Positions 35,345-60,941 of a stretch of 64,000 nt of DNA are shown here, piece after piece. This DNA is from Enoplolaimus lenunculus (taxonomy: Eukaryota; Nematoda; Enoplea; Enoplida; Thoracostomopsidae), in contig JASANG010001025.1 of NCBI GenBank assembly GCA_030248215.1, positions 40,105 to 104,104 on the forward strand, read 5' to 3'. The position numbers were made by a program, and so were the translations under genes. The notes below the pieces were generated by a model. That model saw nothing but the letters and a program-made list of their open reading frames with translations, was not told the DNA's origin and made no database searches. Each line of letters starts with the position of its first letter. Positions within the stretch are counted from its first letter, which is position 1.

Positions 35345-38300
35345 TTAAGACGTTTTCTCAACATCCCCAACCAACGTGTTAGCCCCTCGCCTATTTCGAA
35401 TTTCAGCTTCACCTTCCAACTGAGATGTTACCATACCACAAGTCGCACTTTTGGGGTCTAAATCACTAAAGCTTGTCGGTAATGCACTAGTTTGTTCTTC
35501 ACGTTCACAACCAGGAAGGGGCGGCCCATCAGTAGCTAGTCGACCAGAATGTTTCTTATTTGGTTCTGGCGTAGTCATGCGCGCACTGGCATTGAGTTCG
35601 CTATGAGTGTGCTGATCCGCACGAAAGCCAGGATTTCGAAATGTGCAGTCGGCATGTTGCTGCCCCAACGGAAAGCGTGCTGTTTGCGAATCTACCCTAG
35701 GCTGAACAGCACCTTGGTCAATCTTCAACGCTGAGGTGTTATTAACTGAAGCAACTTGTCCACTGTAGGAATTTACATCTGATACCGAGTTTTCTGGTCT
35801 ACGCGGCTGAATTTGTGGTTGTGGTTGCAACTCAACAGGTTGCCGTGATTGAGGGCGAAATCGAAAATGAGCAAAACAGCGTCGAATGTTTGAAATGGAA
35901 CCACCGGCAAGTGCAAATGCGTACAATGCCATCGATATGACAGCAACATACGTTAACGTCAGAGAGATAGAATAATAATTTTGCCGATTGAGTAGGCTCT
36001 AAATACAAAATATCATTATTATTGTTTTTCGCCAGAAAGTAGAAATTAAGACGAATATCGAAAGTCGTACCAAATTATATTGTAATTATTTCAATTTTAT
36101 GGCACCCGATATAAACGAGACACGTAATAATCTTTTAAAATTGTAGGTAAACGCGATTACAACTGCGTTTGGAATCGGAATTAAGTTGTGAGTACAGAAT
36201 ATGATCAAAACGTTTGTTCAAAGCTTTGCTGGTCATTCGACTGAAAATACTTTACAAATATTGGTTCTAACCTAACCCTAATACAGTTTACGCCGTGCTT
36301 ACCAAACAGCTGACGAAGTAATGGCATACTACCACAGCTATTATTGGAACTGGTTTACGTTTATGGCAACCATCAAAAAATATGATGTTCCAAAACACGT
36401 GCAACAAAATAAATGCTGAACTTGATATGGCTAAAAGTATCAACAATAATAACTAATAAAATAATTGTAATTTTAATTTAAAAAACGGGGCAAGTAAAGA
36501 ATATAACCAGTCGTAACTGGACTACACGTATTGAGCGTTAGGGCGATTCATCAAGGTACAATTAATATTTTGCGGTGGTTTTGAGTTTACTATACATGTT
36601 CTGAACAGATACAACAATGTTTTGCGCTAAAACAAAAAAGAGGTATGTATGAGAGGTATGTTCGACAAAACATTCATATTTTTATTTTCAGTAACGGTTC
36701 AAAATTGACCGTGATCGAGACCAGAAGTGACGGTCTCGGTTTTACACCACGAACGCACATCTCGTCAGAGCAAAAGTCTGAGTTTCGCCAAACGAAAATT
36801 GAACTGGAAGTTGTAACTAGAGAGTGAAATGATTAAATTTGGTCTGTTTTATTAGACGTCAATAAAATTTTCCTGCTAGTTTCAGTTTGATGGAACGAAC
36901 TTCTAGCTGATTAGAAATGCAGTTTCCAGGTTATTTTGAATATTGATAGCTAAAGATATTACTTTTGTATCAACTATAAATCTACGTTTTATCAGTGTCT
37001 ATAACAACAGCATGGTATATAAAGTATAAACTGTATGCCGCAAACCCAAACACGAAATAATTCAAAGTTCCAACCTGAAGTAACAAAAAACGTATAATTC
37101 CCGTGGCCAAAACTGTTGTCATCATTTTCGCTTGCTTGTTGTGGGAATCCAACAGTGCCAGGTCCTGTCGCATCTGCCAAAACATTGACCAAAGAAAACG
37201 CACCCGACATAAAGCCGAAGCCAACACCACAAACTGTAACATTTTGATAAAAACTAGTTGTGAATTTGTGCAATACACGCGTTCGGAATTCTAAGCCGTT
37301 GGCTTGACAGAATAACACCATTAACTAACTAACTTAAATTAAACACACAAAACGTGCAAATTATCCAGAAAACTGAACATGCATGGATGGAAGGTCTCGG
37401 TGAGAAAGCGATACTGAACACCGTATTCGAGACCAGCGAATCGAAAACAACTATAAAAAATAATTAAATGAGGCTTTTAATAATTCTGTTGATTTTTCTT
37501 GGTGTTTAAGTATTGCAACAATTTTTGCTTCGTAAAAAATATTTTTCTAACAAAACTTACATATGCTTCGGTCTAAGGAATGATTTATCGCTAGTTTTAG
37601 TCGGAAAATAATTTATATGAGGTGAAACAACTTTCAAATTTAGATGGTCATTTTGTTTTGGGGTTCTAATTTTGGATTGAAGCTACTGAGAATCGACAAA
37701 AACGAATCCGAAACTGAATCCAATAGCTGCAAACAATTCGTGACCTATACGGGAAAGGTTTAAAACTGTCACATACACAGGTCAAGAAATTTTCGCTATC
37801 TGTACAAGAGTATTGACGGCTAGATCTGAAGATTGTCAAATTAGGAAAATCTCACACATACAATTTAACAGAATAGCAAGATAAAATCTATTTTGGAAAC
37901 TTGAGATCCATTCCACACACAGACCTACGAAAATATTCACTTACGTACCATACGCTATGGTGTGTTTAGCATTCTGAAGCGAATGAATTCCTTCAATATT
38001 CATTCCCGTTTCGGCCATTTTTTGTAATCCTTTTTCAGCACGGCTGGAACAAAGAAAATCCATATGCATGTATCAAACCAATATATCACATGGCTCATGC
38101 TCATACATGTTGTTAAGTGTTAAAATTATGTATACATTTGACCTTCTGACACGGATGGTGTTAAAGATTAATGATGCTTTGAGGCCCAAGGCCCCGGGGC
38201 CAACACATTATTTGCCGGGGACTAACCAAGGCCAGTTTTAAAAGTAACCTTAATAGACTCGCATTAAAAGTAATCCTAGCATGCTCGGTTTTCGTTTGAA

Positions 38301-41033
38301 AAATAAAAAAAATCACAAGAAATTACTGTACATGGTATTTTTTATTACATCACAACTTGCTGTACGCACTACACAATATATGTACATACATATATATTGT
38401 TTATTTTCCCACTGTTAGCTATTATATGTACTAGTAATCCGTAGTTGCACACATATGCAACTTTTATAGTTGAACAGGTTTGGCACTTTTCACAGACCCG
38501 TTACACACCTTCCTGTTCATGTTGCTGCGTTCAAAGATGCAGGAACCGGAAATTTGACGGTTTTGTGGCAAATTATTTAGAATCAATCAATTTTGTTAAT
38601 AAACGGATTTTGATGTTTTTTCGCCAAACTTGATCAAATAGCTGAAAATTAGCTTAAGTCAGTTTTTGACAAGTTTTCTAAAAATTCCAACAGTAATTCA
38701 GTGATGAAAATTATTTCAAATTCCGGTTCATGTTCCTGCAAAGAAATACCAATTCAATTCCTATATTATATATAATTAGGTGAAATCGGAATACAATTTA
38801 TCGGAACCGGAATTTGAACGAATTACCGAACAGGAAAGTGAAAAATACATTCCACTGAAAAATTCAGTTTAATATCCTTTTTTGCTTAACCTTAGTTGAA
38901 GATAGAATGGGAAATCTACTTTCGATGGTTCATTTTCGGTTATAGTCAATATTTATATAGTATTATACTAATGAAATCTTATATTTTTATCGTTGTTTTG
39001 GCAAAATGCTGAATTTCTAACAACCAAAATTTAACACCGGAAATTTTAATTCCGGTAAAAATTTCCCGGAACCAGAAGGTGAAAAGATGCCGGAATCGAA
39101 ATTTCAATGGCACACTATTCTCAAAAAATTATAATCTTTTATGGTTGTTAGAGTCTAAGTTTTCGCATTTATAATGAGGTAATATTGTATCATATCTGTT
39201 GTTTAAGCATCGTGTATTAAAATTGGAATCGGCAAGGGCTTCAGAGTATTTTCAAAATAAAAATCGGTATCGGCAAAAAATATTGTTATCGGCACAACCC
39301 TACTAAAATCACAAGAATATTCGTTAACATTTCGCATTGTTAATTGGTCGAAATCTGTTTTCTACTGAAAATTCCCTTCCTATTAGTATGTGCCGATACT
39401 AAAATATTCGCCGATGACGATTTCAACTTTACAGTACTACATCATTATGTGAAGACTTAAACCCTAACCATCATAAACGATTGTAATTTTATATGAACGG
39501 TTCATTTCGAGAAATTTTTTCAAACACAAACGCGAGAGATAACAGTTTTCATGACCAGGCACACTGATATGCGCCCAGAAACGACATTGATAGCATTCCA
39601 ACTGACTGCTATGTGGAAAAAGTATCGGCAATTGTTCGCAGTGCCGATGCCGATACTTACGAAAGTGCAGATTATTATATATCAAGGTGGCAGCAAAGGT
39701 TCGGATTCGGCAAAAATTTGAGGTTTGGGTTCGGATTCGGCGAAAATTTGAGGTTCGAATTCGGTTGTGGAAAAGCCGAATCCAACAAAGTTCGGCAATA
39801 TGTTTTCTCATTTTTAAGCAATAAAATTTTTAAATACCTTGCTATAAAAATCAATATTTTATATTTCAGGTGTGAAATCTCAGAACTGACGTCGGGATGA
39901 TATATATTAACGTATTAAAAGTTATACGGCTGGCATTGCGTTGATATTCTGAAAGAAATTATAGATATATCTGAAATTTGCAACATGCAGGATTCGGTGC
40001 CACCCTGTTTTATGTGTACCTACGCCATTAACCGGCACATCTCTACTTCCTATCCTCTTCTAGCGTTCAGCAAATTGGCATCCTAAACTGTCATGACAAC
40101 GATATAGGCAATTGAACGAACACAAGTTACAATGCTTCGTTCAGTGAACAACGTATCTTGTGTTGCATTGTACCGACAGACTTACGTACTCAATCAATAA
40201 AAAGTAAACAAAACGGAGAAGCTCTTGGAATGCCACAGCAAATATCATTCCAAATTCAATTCGATCTCTGAGCGGGACAACTGCAAACCATAACAATGAC
40301 GACAGCAATAGAGCGAGCAACCAAAAGAACGCACTAAAATATTAAATATCACACGATGCAACCGGTTATCCGAACCCGTATAATACACGAAAATAACCGA
40401 TATTCGTTTGCGGTTCAGGCATAAACCTATCAGATATTTACGATGGTGGTTTTAAATCTGTAATATCTTGCTGTCATATACGTACTTCAAACAATGCACA
40501 CGTTTAGATGCTATATATACTTCCGGAAAAAATTCCCTCCCGGTTCCGGTAAATTATTATATCCAGTTATACCCTGGTTAATATATAAATTGCATAGATT
40601 GTGGAAATTACATTCTCAAATCAACACAGCAATTTATGAAAACGTCGAATTTTGGACATACATAACTATGGTGAAACAAAAGCATGCATTATGCCGAACA
40701 TATTGGAAAACCTACAAAAATAGTAGTGACACCAAACCAAGAAATACTAGAAATCCTGCGAAAAATATTCGTTGCATATGTACATAACAAATTTCAAATC
40801 GGAAGCGGATGAAAAACTTACACACAGACATTCATTAGGTAACTGGTACCATATCTACACTCCATGAAGCTACATAATAACAATGAATTACGCAAATATA
40901 GGGACACAAAGTTAACTAACCCAGCAACAAAGAGTATCACACGTAAAGGATCCCGCGCTATGGTAATAACGAACATGACGAGCACTGGTCCAAAGGCAAG
41001 AAACGTGCAACCAGCACATTCAAGACTGCCCAT
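35345..41033 (-). CDS. aph-1: gamma-secretase subunit APH-1
   Basis: Multi-pass membrane scaffold of gamma-secretase, the intramembrane protease that cleaves Notch- and APP-type substrates with presenilin, nicastrin and PEN-2. Exons on the minus strand: 41033-40921, 40333-40190, 38043-37949, 37233-37075, 36430-36303 and 35998-35345, all in phase with GT-AG introns, giving 430 aa. Diagnostic residues are present: FGP and DPLRVI in the first segment, the GxxxGxxxG of TM4 (G120, G124, G128), the conserved membrane histidines H181 and H207 with the same 26-residue spacing as the human pair, and the final AGGS motif. The seven-TM core ends near residue 250. It is followed by about 165 hydrophilic residues rich in Gln, Pro and Ser, whereas animal APH-1 proteins are usually about 250-310 aa. 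The tail is one uninterrupted frame in the last exon, so it is probably translated. Introns are full of small DNA transposons. Confidence 0.95.
38775..39115. repeat. diverged CCGGAACCGG-family copy in aph-1 intron
   Basis: Aligns by eye to 41336-42158: ACCGGAATTTGAACG, GTGAAAAATACATTCCA and TCCGGTAAAAATTTCCCGG. Its ends are worn. It lies in intron 2 of aph-1. Confidence 0.55.
39683..40007. mobile_element. hAT-like element (CAGGGTGGCA family)
   Basis: It begins CAAGGTGGCAGCAAAGGTTC and ends GATTCGGTGCCACCCTG, 325 bp, with imperfect 8-bp flanks (ttatatat/ttttatgt, 6 of 8). Family mates are at 55354-55612, 55720-56025 and 51430-52430. It is inside aph-1 intron 2. Confidence 0.75.
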
Positions 41034-41335
41034 TTTACACCAACACTATTTAATACTCCGAATGCTAATACGCAATAACCATTCTCTAGTATTGCACTGT
41101 TAGCAGCTCGTAATTATGTAAAGTTACAGAAATAAATAAAACTGGCAAACTGGAATAAACCGGATATTTATTAGAGTTGGAAGACTTTAAATAAAGCGAG
41201 ATCGAGACCTGTAAAATACCGAGACTTGACGAAACCGAGACCCCCATCCCTGGAACCCGGTGCCGAGGCCAATACCAACCGGGTTAAGTTACCTTTTCCG
41301 GGGTCAGGCCCCAGGATATCTCTATATAATATAGT

Positions 41336-41708
41336 CAGGGTGCAACCGGAATTATAATTTACCGGAACCGGAATTTGAAAATTTTACCGGAACCGGAAAA
41401 TGAAAAATGCATTTCACCAAAAATTTCATTTTAATAGTATTTTTTGCTCTATTATTTGTGAAACAACCTTAGTCGAACATAGGTATTTATTTTATTTGTT
41501 GTATTTTAGATTTTCGTCGTCGACTGAAGTGAAATCCACCATCAACGGCTTATATTCTGAGTACAAGTGGCTTTCAAAAGAGATTCTTAAAAATTAGCAA
41601 AGTTAAGAAAACGGCCAAATTATAACACCGGAATTTTTAAATCCGGTAAAAATTTACCGGAACCGGAAGGTGAAAAAATGCCGGAACCGGAATTCCGGTT
41701 GCATCCTG
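41336..41708. mobile_element. hAT-like non-autonomous element, intact target duplication
   Basis: A 373-bp element with CAGGGTGCAACCGGAATT and its inverted end (AATTCCGGTTGCATCCTG), flanked by perfect 8-bp duplications AATATAGT at 41328-41335 and 41709-41716. It sits about 300 bp upstream of the aph-1 start codon. Confidence 0.92.
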
Positions 41709-41720
41709 AATATAGTATAT

Positions 41721-42158
41721 CAGGGTGCAACCGGAATTACAATTTACCGGAACCGGAGTTTGAGAACCGGAAAGTGAAAAATGCATGCCATCGAAAAATT
41801 CATTTTATAACATCTTTTTGCTGTATTACTGGTGAAATAACCACAGCTGAAGGTTGGTTTACTTAACACGCTGTAATTTAAATTTTCTTTATCCACTGAT
41901 GCGAAATCTACTTTGATCTAATAGAACAAGTGGCTTTACAAGGTTTTTAAAGTTAAGCAAAGTTAAAAAACGACCAAATTATAATGCCACCGGAATTTTT
42001 AATCACAGTTGGTGCTGATAAACTGAAATTATTTAATGCAAAAAACTTGTTTCAACTCTCGCACGCTTACATAAATTAAAAGTCGGTAAAAACGTACGTA
42101 TCAAAACTTAAACTTCTTGACGTTATTAAACTGGAACCGGATATCCGGTTGCACCCTG
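41721..42158. mobile_element. second hAT-like element adjacent to the first
   Basis: Same termini as 41336-41708 (CAGGGTGCAACCGG and CCGGTTGCACCCTG), 438 bp, starting 12 bp after the neighbouring element. The flanking 8-mers do not match each other, so this copy may be recombinant or may have inserted beside the first and lost its duplication. Confidence 0.8.
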
Positions 42159-45100
42159 CATGCAAGGATGGGCCGTCTCGATTAAGAACCGTTACCACGA
42201 CCTGACCACCGAGACCGGCCAAGAAAAATCTCGATCTCGGTTAATTCATTTTAGGTCATCACGAAAAAACTAAACTTTCAAAAAAAACTTTCTAATGCCT
42301 TCTTGCAAGTTTTTTGTGTTTTTCATAGCTTTTTTGTGTTTTCTCAGCATATCTACTCATATATATTACTTAACTTGCAAATTTTATTTTACAGAAAAAT
42401 TTTATTCATCAGCCATCATTTATTTCAACAATACAGTCATACATTTGCTGAATCCTCGACTTCTGGTCTCGGTTTCAAACCATCGAGACCAAAAAAGCGA
42501 CACCGAGGCCTTGCTAAATACCGATATTTCCTCAGACCCAGGGAACTGACTGATTAGTTTTGGAATTTTTCTGTCATGCGTCATGCAATGTAAATGTTTG
42601 CACATGCCCGTGTGCGTCCCCAATATTTATTGGGTTATAATAACACTGGAAAACGTGATAACGATTTTATCGGCGTAACAGTTGGTGAGGAGATAGATGT
42701 GCGGAGAACGCGACATTTTGATGTCCCGGAAATAAAATTTTGTAAAATTAAAAATTTCAGAAAATACCGACAAATTTGGGCTCGTTCGAAAGCGCAGAGC
42801 CTAAAGAATACGACTGATGTGCCAATATCAAAATTTTTGCCCATGCCGAACCGATGCCGATGCCAACTTTAGTACACCATGCTTAGAGAACAGATAGGAT
42901 ACTACATACATTTTACATCGCTATGCGAAGACTTAACCCCTAACCACTATAAAAGATTATAACTTTAAATACTCGTTTCAGATATACCCATATGCCAACG
43001 AGTGAAAAGTGCCAATTACTACCGATACAGATGCGGATTAATCGGCACATCCCTAAATACGATACGATTTCTAGAATGTGGAATATACCTTTGCGACTAG
43101 ATCAAAAAGTAACGGCTGAAAACATCGAACTTTGATCACCCCAAACCAATTTCAGATTTTTGCAAATTTTACAACTATTGGTAGGTTTTCAAGCAATGTA
43201 GTTTTCTGTGGACGCTGACATTGATCTAAGCTTTCAAACTACAGCCCAACAACAGATTGTTTTATTCATCTGGCGCTGCACTAGCTATTGCATCAACGCC
43301 GACAGTTTGAGGAATTAATGCATATTTTGTGCCGCAGTTCGAAACGTGTGATTCTGGGGGATTATGGCGTTAGGGCTAAAATTACTGTAAAATTAAATTT
43401 CCGGGGGTGATCAAAAATGTGTCCCGGGAGATCATACCAATCCGCATCTGTATTTCCGACTGCAGTGGGCTAGGTTACCCCCTTAATACAATCACTGCAT
43501 TATGTTTGTGTTGTTGCCAACAACAATTCGAACTAGGCTTACACGTATAAAGTTTACAGTAACAGTTATACTTTACGGGGGGGTCGAATCGAGTTCCCAG
43601 TTTAACGTGTTTTTTATGGCGGCCTCATAAAATACATACGCAACATACGGGTAAATTTTTGTGCTCTGCATGTTAGATATACGTATAGTTAGCGCTTCAA
43701 AATTATATGTAGCATGCAGGGTGCAAAGCGGAACTGGATTATACCGGAATAGCAACAGCAAATTTAAACAGGAACTGTAATCGAAATCGGAACTACAAAA
43801 TTTGTGACTGTACGAATAATTTGTATTGGCAAACATAATATTGATTTAGGGTGCCTGTTGGCTGGCAATAATTTTCAAAAACGTGGCATGAACAAATTAG
43901 TGATGATTTCTGGTTCTGCAAAGCTAAAGAACAATAAATTATTGAAAACTTAATTCGACCACCCGTAACCCGCTATTCAGCTGCTTAGTAAAAAGGTCTT
44001 AATAAGTCCCGGTTCCGACCTAGACTGACAAGCTGGTGCGTTTTTCTGTTTTTATGTCTTACAAGGAACTCAACATTATGCACACGTATATTGGGTCTTC
44101 CATGTTTTCCCTCTTTTGCATACGAAGGCACTACACATGCATCGGAGTTTTACCCATGTGCAGCATCAGCATGACGTTCTTACCTATCTCCATGCATCCG
44201 CGTCCCAACCTGGTTCCACCCTGATTACTAAATATATGTTTGCAAAAGGATGAAAAAACTACCGCAGATTACTAAACCCACCTTCAACGACTAGCTAAAT
44301 CGTCTGACAAAATTGCACCTGTACATAACTAAGAAGCAAAAGGCACCTTGTAACTCTGTACTTTTAGTGACCGCTGCAGAAACATCGCACAAGAGTTGAC
44401 ATACAATAGAACAGCGTGAGCGAAGCAAGTAATAAACCGGCGTGCGTTGTTTTTACATTTTATTTATAGTTCTAAAAGAAGTCAACCTTAGTTTTGGTTC
44501 GCCCAATCAAACGTTATACGTTATGCAACAAAGGACGCCGGAAAGCGAAGCGAGCAAGACACCAGACCATACATTTGACTCGTGCAGGTTGAAGCCAGCT
44601 CATGTTGCTAGGGCCCTAAACATTTTTCAGGCATTGCGTACAAGCGTTTTCAGCGGATTTCAAGCAAGGTTGAAAATTTTCTAGGGCGGCCAAACTTCTC
44701 CGAAGGGGGAGGGACTGAGCCCTTCAGGCCGTCATCCTCTACGGGTAGGAATAAATACTTCATACTCATAAGATTTTTTGGCTTTTGACAAACTACTTGA
44801 TTTTAATACGCAGTTTTGTACACAGGAAATATAATGAAACCAGCTGTCCCTGCAGCCGCCGCTGCACAATAGCACACTGTCCGCTGTCCTCGCTGATCTA
44901 CATTTACATCTATCAGTTGTCCCAAGTATTAGCACGCCGTCCCACCACCCAGCTATTTCATCCTTTAGAAGACAAATAGGGTTGCAGAAATACCTGTTCG
45001 GTTTTTGACTATTTGTTTCATTATCAGTGAGCCACATTATGCTGGAGAGTTACGAGTTGCCGAACAAAAGGGCTAGAAGCCGCACCCTCTGAACTTTTTT

Positions 45101-45544
45101 CAACATTTTATTCCACTTGGTTTAATACCTAGCCCAAAATTGAAGTTTTCAACCACGATTACGATCAAATTAAAATATTGCTGCGTTTAGCGCATTTCTC
45201 AAAGTATTTTTGATTTTTAGTGCTGTGCTAAACACCCTAACTTCCGAGGAGACACAACTTATGAAGTAAATGTTTGACTTCATACTCAAACCGTTGACCT
45301 GAAGGTACAAAAGTTACATAAAATATTGACATATAAATAAGTATCTGTCTCTACAACCTAACTTTGTTGTTCAAATTTTGTACGGATGTTGTTACCAAGA
45401 CGAATGGCGCTTTTTCTGATTAATGCAAAATTGTAACTTAGAAATATTACTTTCAAATAATTTTTCTATATCATCAATCGGTAGCTACGCTTTGAGCTTA
45501 TAGTTGTTGCTCGCTTTGTTCGATAAACGTTTGTGAGTTTAAAT
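42159..45544. other. intergenic between aph-1 and alpha-tubulin
   Basis: Fragments of the TCTCGG, CGGCACATCCCTA and CAGGGTGCAAAGCGG families. The last few hundred bases should contain the alpha-tubulin promoter; no clear TATA or other motif stands out. Confidence 0.45.
43718..43950. mobile_element. hAT-like element fragment (CAGGGTGCAAAGCGG family)
   Basis: Left terminus CAGGGTGCAAAGCGGAACTG plus the family interior (AATAATTTTCAAAAACGTGG). The right end is lost. Confidence 0.65.
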
Positions 45545-45616
45545 TGCTTTGTTTGCAAGTTTTGTTCCTGGTGCTTAGGGTGCTTTGTTTGCAAGTTTTG
45601 TTCCTGGTGCTTAGGG
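45545..45616 (+). repeat. 36-bp perfect tandem duplication just upstream of alpha-tubulin ATG
   Basis: Two identical 36-bp units (45545-45580 and 45581-45616) end 26 bp before the start codon. Each has TTTGTTTGCAAG and CCTGGTGCTTAGGG. They lie in the expected 5' UTR or core promoter and could duplicate a regulatory or leader element. Confidence 0.9.
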
Positions 45617-45642
45617 TCAAAGTGTGAAAAAACGTTCTCAAA

Positions 45643-59602
<13,960 letters not shown>

Positions 59603-60028
59603 TTTTTCTAATTTGCGATATAAAATCTTTGCTTTGGGTTCTTGTGAGCAAGTTATTCCAGTTCAGCGGTAAAACTTTTTTTGTGCAATTAACCATCGTT
59701 GGACATCAAGATGCCACTGACCGTGCACATGTAAGGCATGGTCTATTGAAAAATATTGATCACAAGGTCGAAGTATAGCAACAGGAAGCACGATAAAATG
59801 GAGTTCAGCTAGAAAAGTTCCGATTTCAAGTTATTTGAAAATGGGTTTTGCAACGTTTCGGAAACAGAATCTGTAAATTGCTATATCCTATGCCACTGGT
59901 TACTAGGTCTAATGATATAAATTCATTGTAGAGGACGTGTTTAAAATTTTGTTGAAGCATTGCGTTGATCTCTTTTATCCATAAATATGTAAAAGTGAAT
60001 TAAACGGTTCATTTCGTAGTTTGAGCAC

Positions 60029-60034
60029 AATAAA
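60029..60034 (+). terminator. possible alpha-tubulin poly(A) signal
   Basis: First AATAAA after the tubulin stop, 426 bp downstream. Confidence 0.35.
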
Positions 60035-60772
60035 ATTTTGGACGGATGTTCAGAACTGAGAGGCCTTTGTGTTCAGCCTGTGTCTAGGCCACAATTTTAG
60101 ACAATTAGATTTTCCCAAATTATAATTTTCAGTCTAGACCGCATATGTTTTTGAAATGGCGGGAGTTTTGTGATGGTTCAAAGCACCGTCCAGATTACAC
60201 ATGACCCCTGAAAAATGTTTTTTTGTAATTGACAGCCCGGATTCAAAAATGAGCGAGTTTTGGAAGGCTTAAGATTTGTTCAAAACAGCCAAATGGTCTA
60301 TGTTAATAAATAGGCGGATTTTTTTCCAGAAGCATTAAATCCATTGTAAAACGTGTTTTTCGGAAAATAAAAATGTACACTGGTGATGGATCGAATGTTT
60401 GCTCGTATCCGAATATGAGTGCAACCTTAAAACATCCGGAGCTGGAAAGTTAAAAAAACCAAAACTGGAAAGTTTATCGCTAGTTTTCATGCTGCAAACA
60501 AACCATTTACAGTTTTAAAATCCAGAAAATGCAGTAGGAGGAAATATGATACAAATTATGAATTTGGCGCAGATTGAAATTTTGGCAACATACTCGCGCA
60601 GGTTTAGTGAAACGAGTTACGATTGCCAATTTTACTTAAATTTTGAAATGAGAAAATTTTTTAATGGACAATATTTCTCTCAATGCCGAAAAACCGGATA
60701 GTGAAAAATACCGGAACGAACATGTATGTGCTAACGTGTAGTAAAATTAACGGTACCGGAAAGAATTTAAGT

Positions 60773-60941
60773 TTTAGACTTTTTTGCTTAGGAATAGGCT
60801 CATCCATACGTTTTGGCTTAGGAATATGCTTATGCTACTGTTCGGCCATGTTCTATACATGGGCCCTGGGTCACTGTAACGAACAGGGACGGAACAGTAT
60901 TATTGGCTTATGCCTAAGCCAAGCAAAAAAATAGTCTAAAG
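60773..60941. mobile_element. inverted-repeat element with GCTTAGG termini
   Basis: Arms TTTAGACTTTTTTGCTTAGG and CCTAAGCCAAGCAAAAAAAT...GTCTAAAG are inverse. About 169 bp with GCTTAGGAATA repeats inside. A matching arm (CTTTAGACCATTTTTTTGCT) is at 33863-33882. Confidence 0.75.

Noticed and set aside
44732-45037. 101-codon minus-strand Cys-containing frame upstream of tubulin
   Set aside because: Overlaps GC-rich low-complexity sequence and has no splice or family support.
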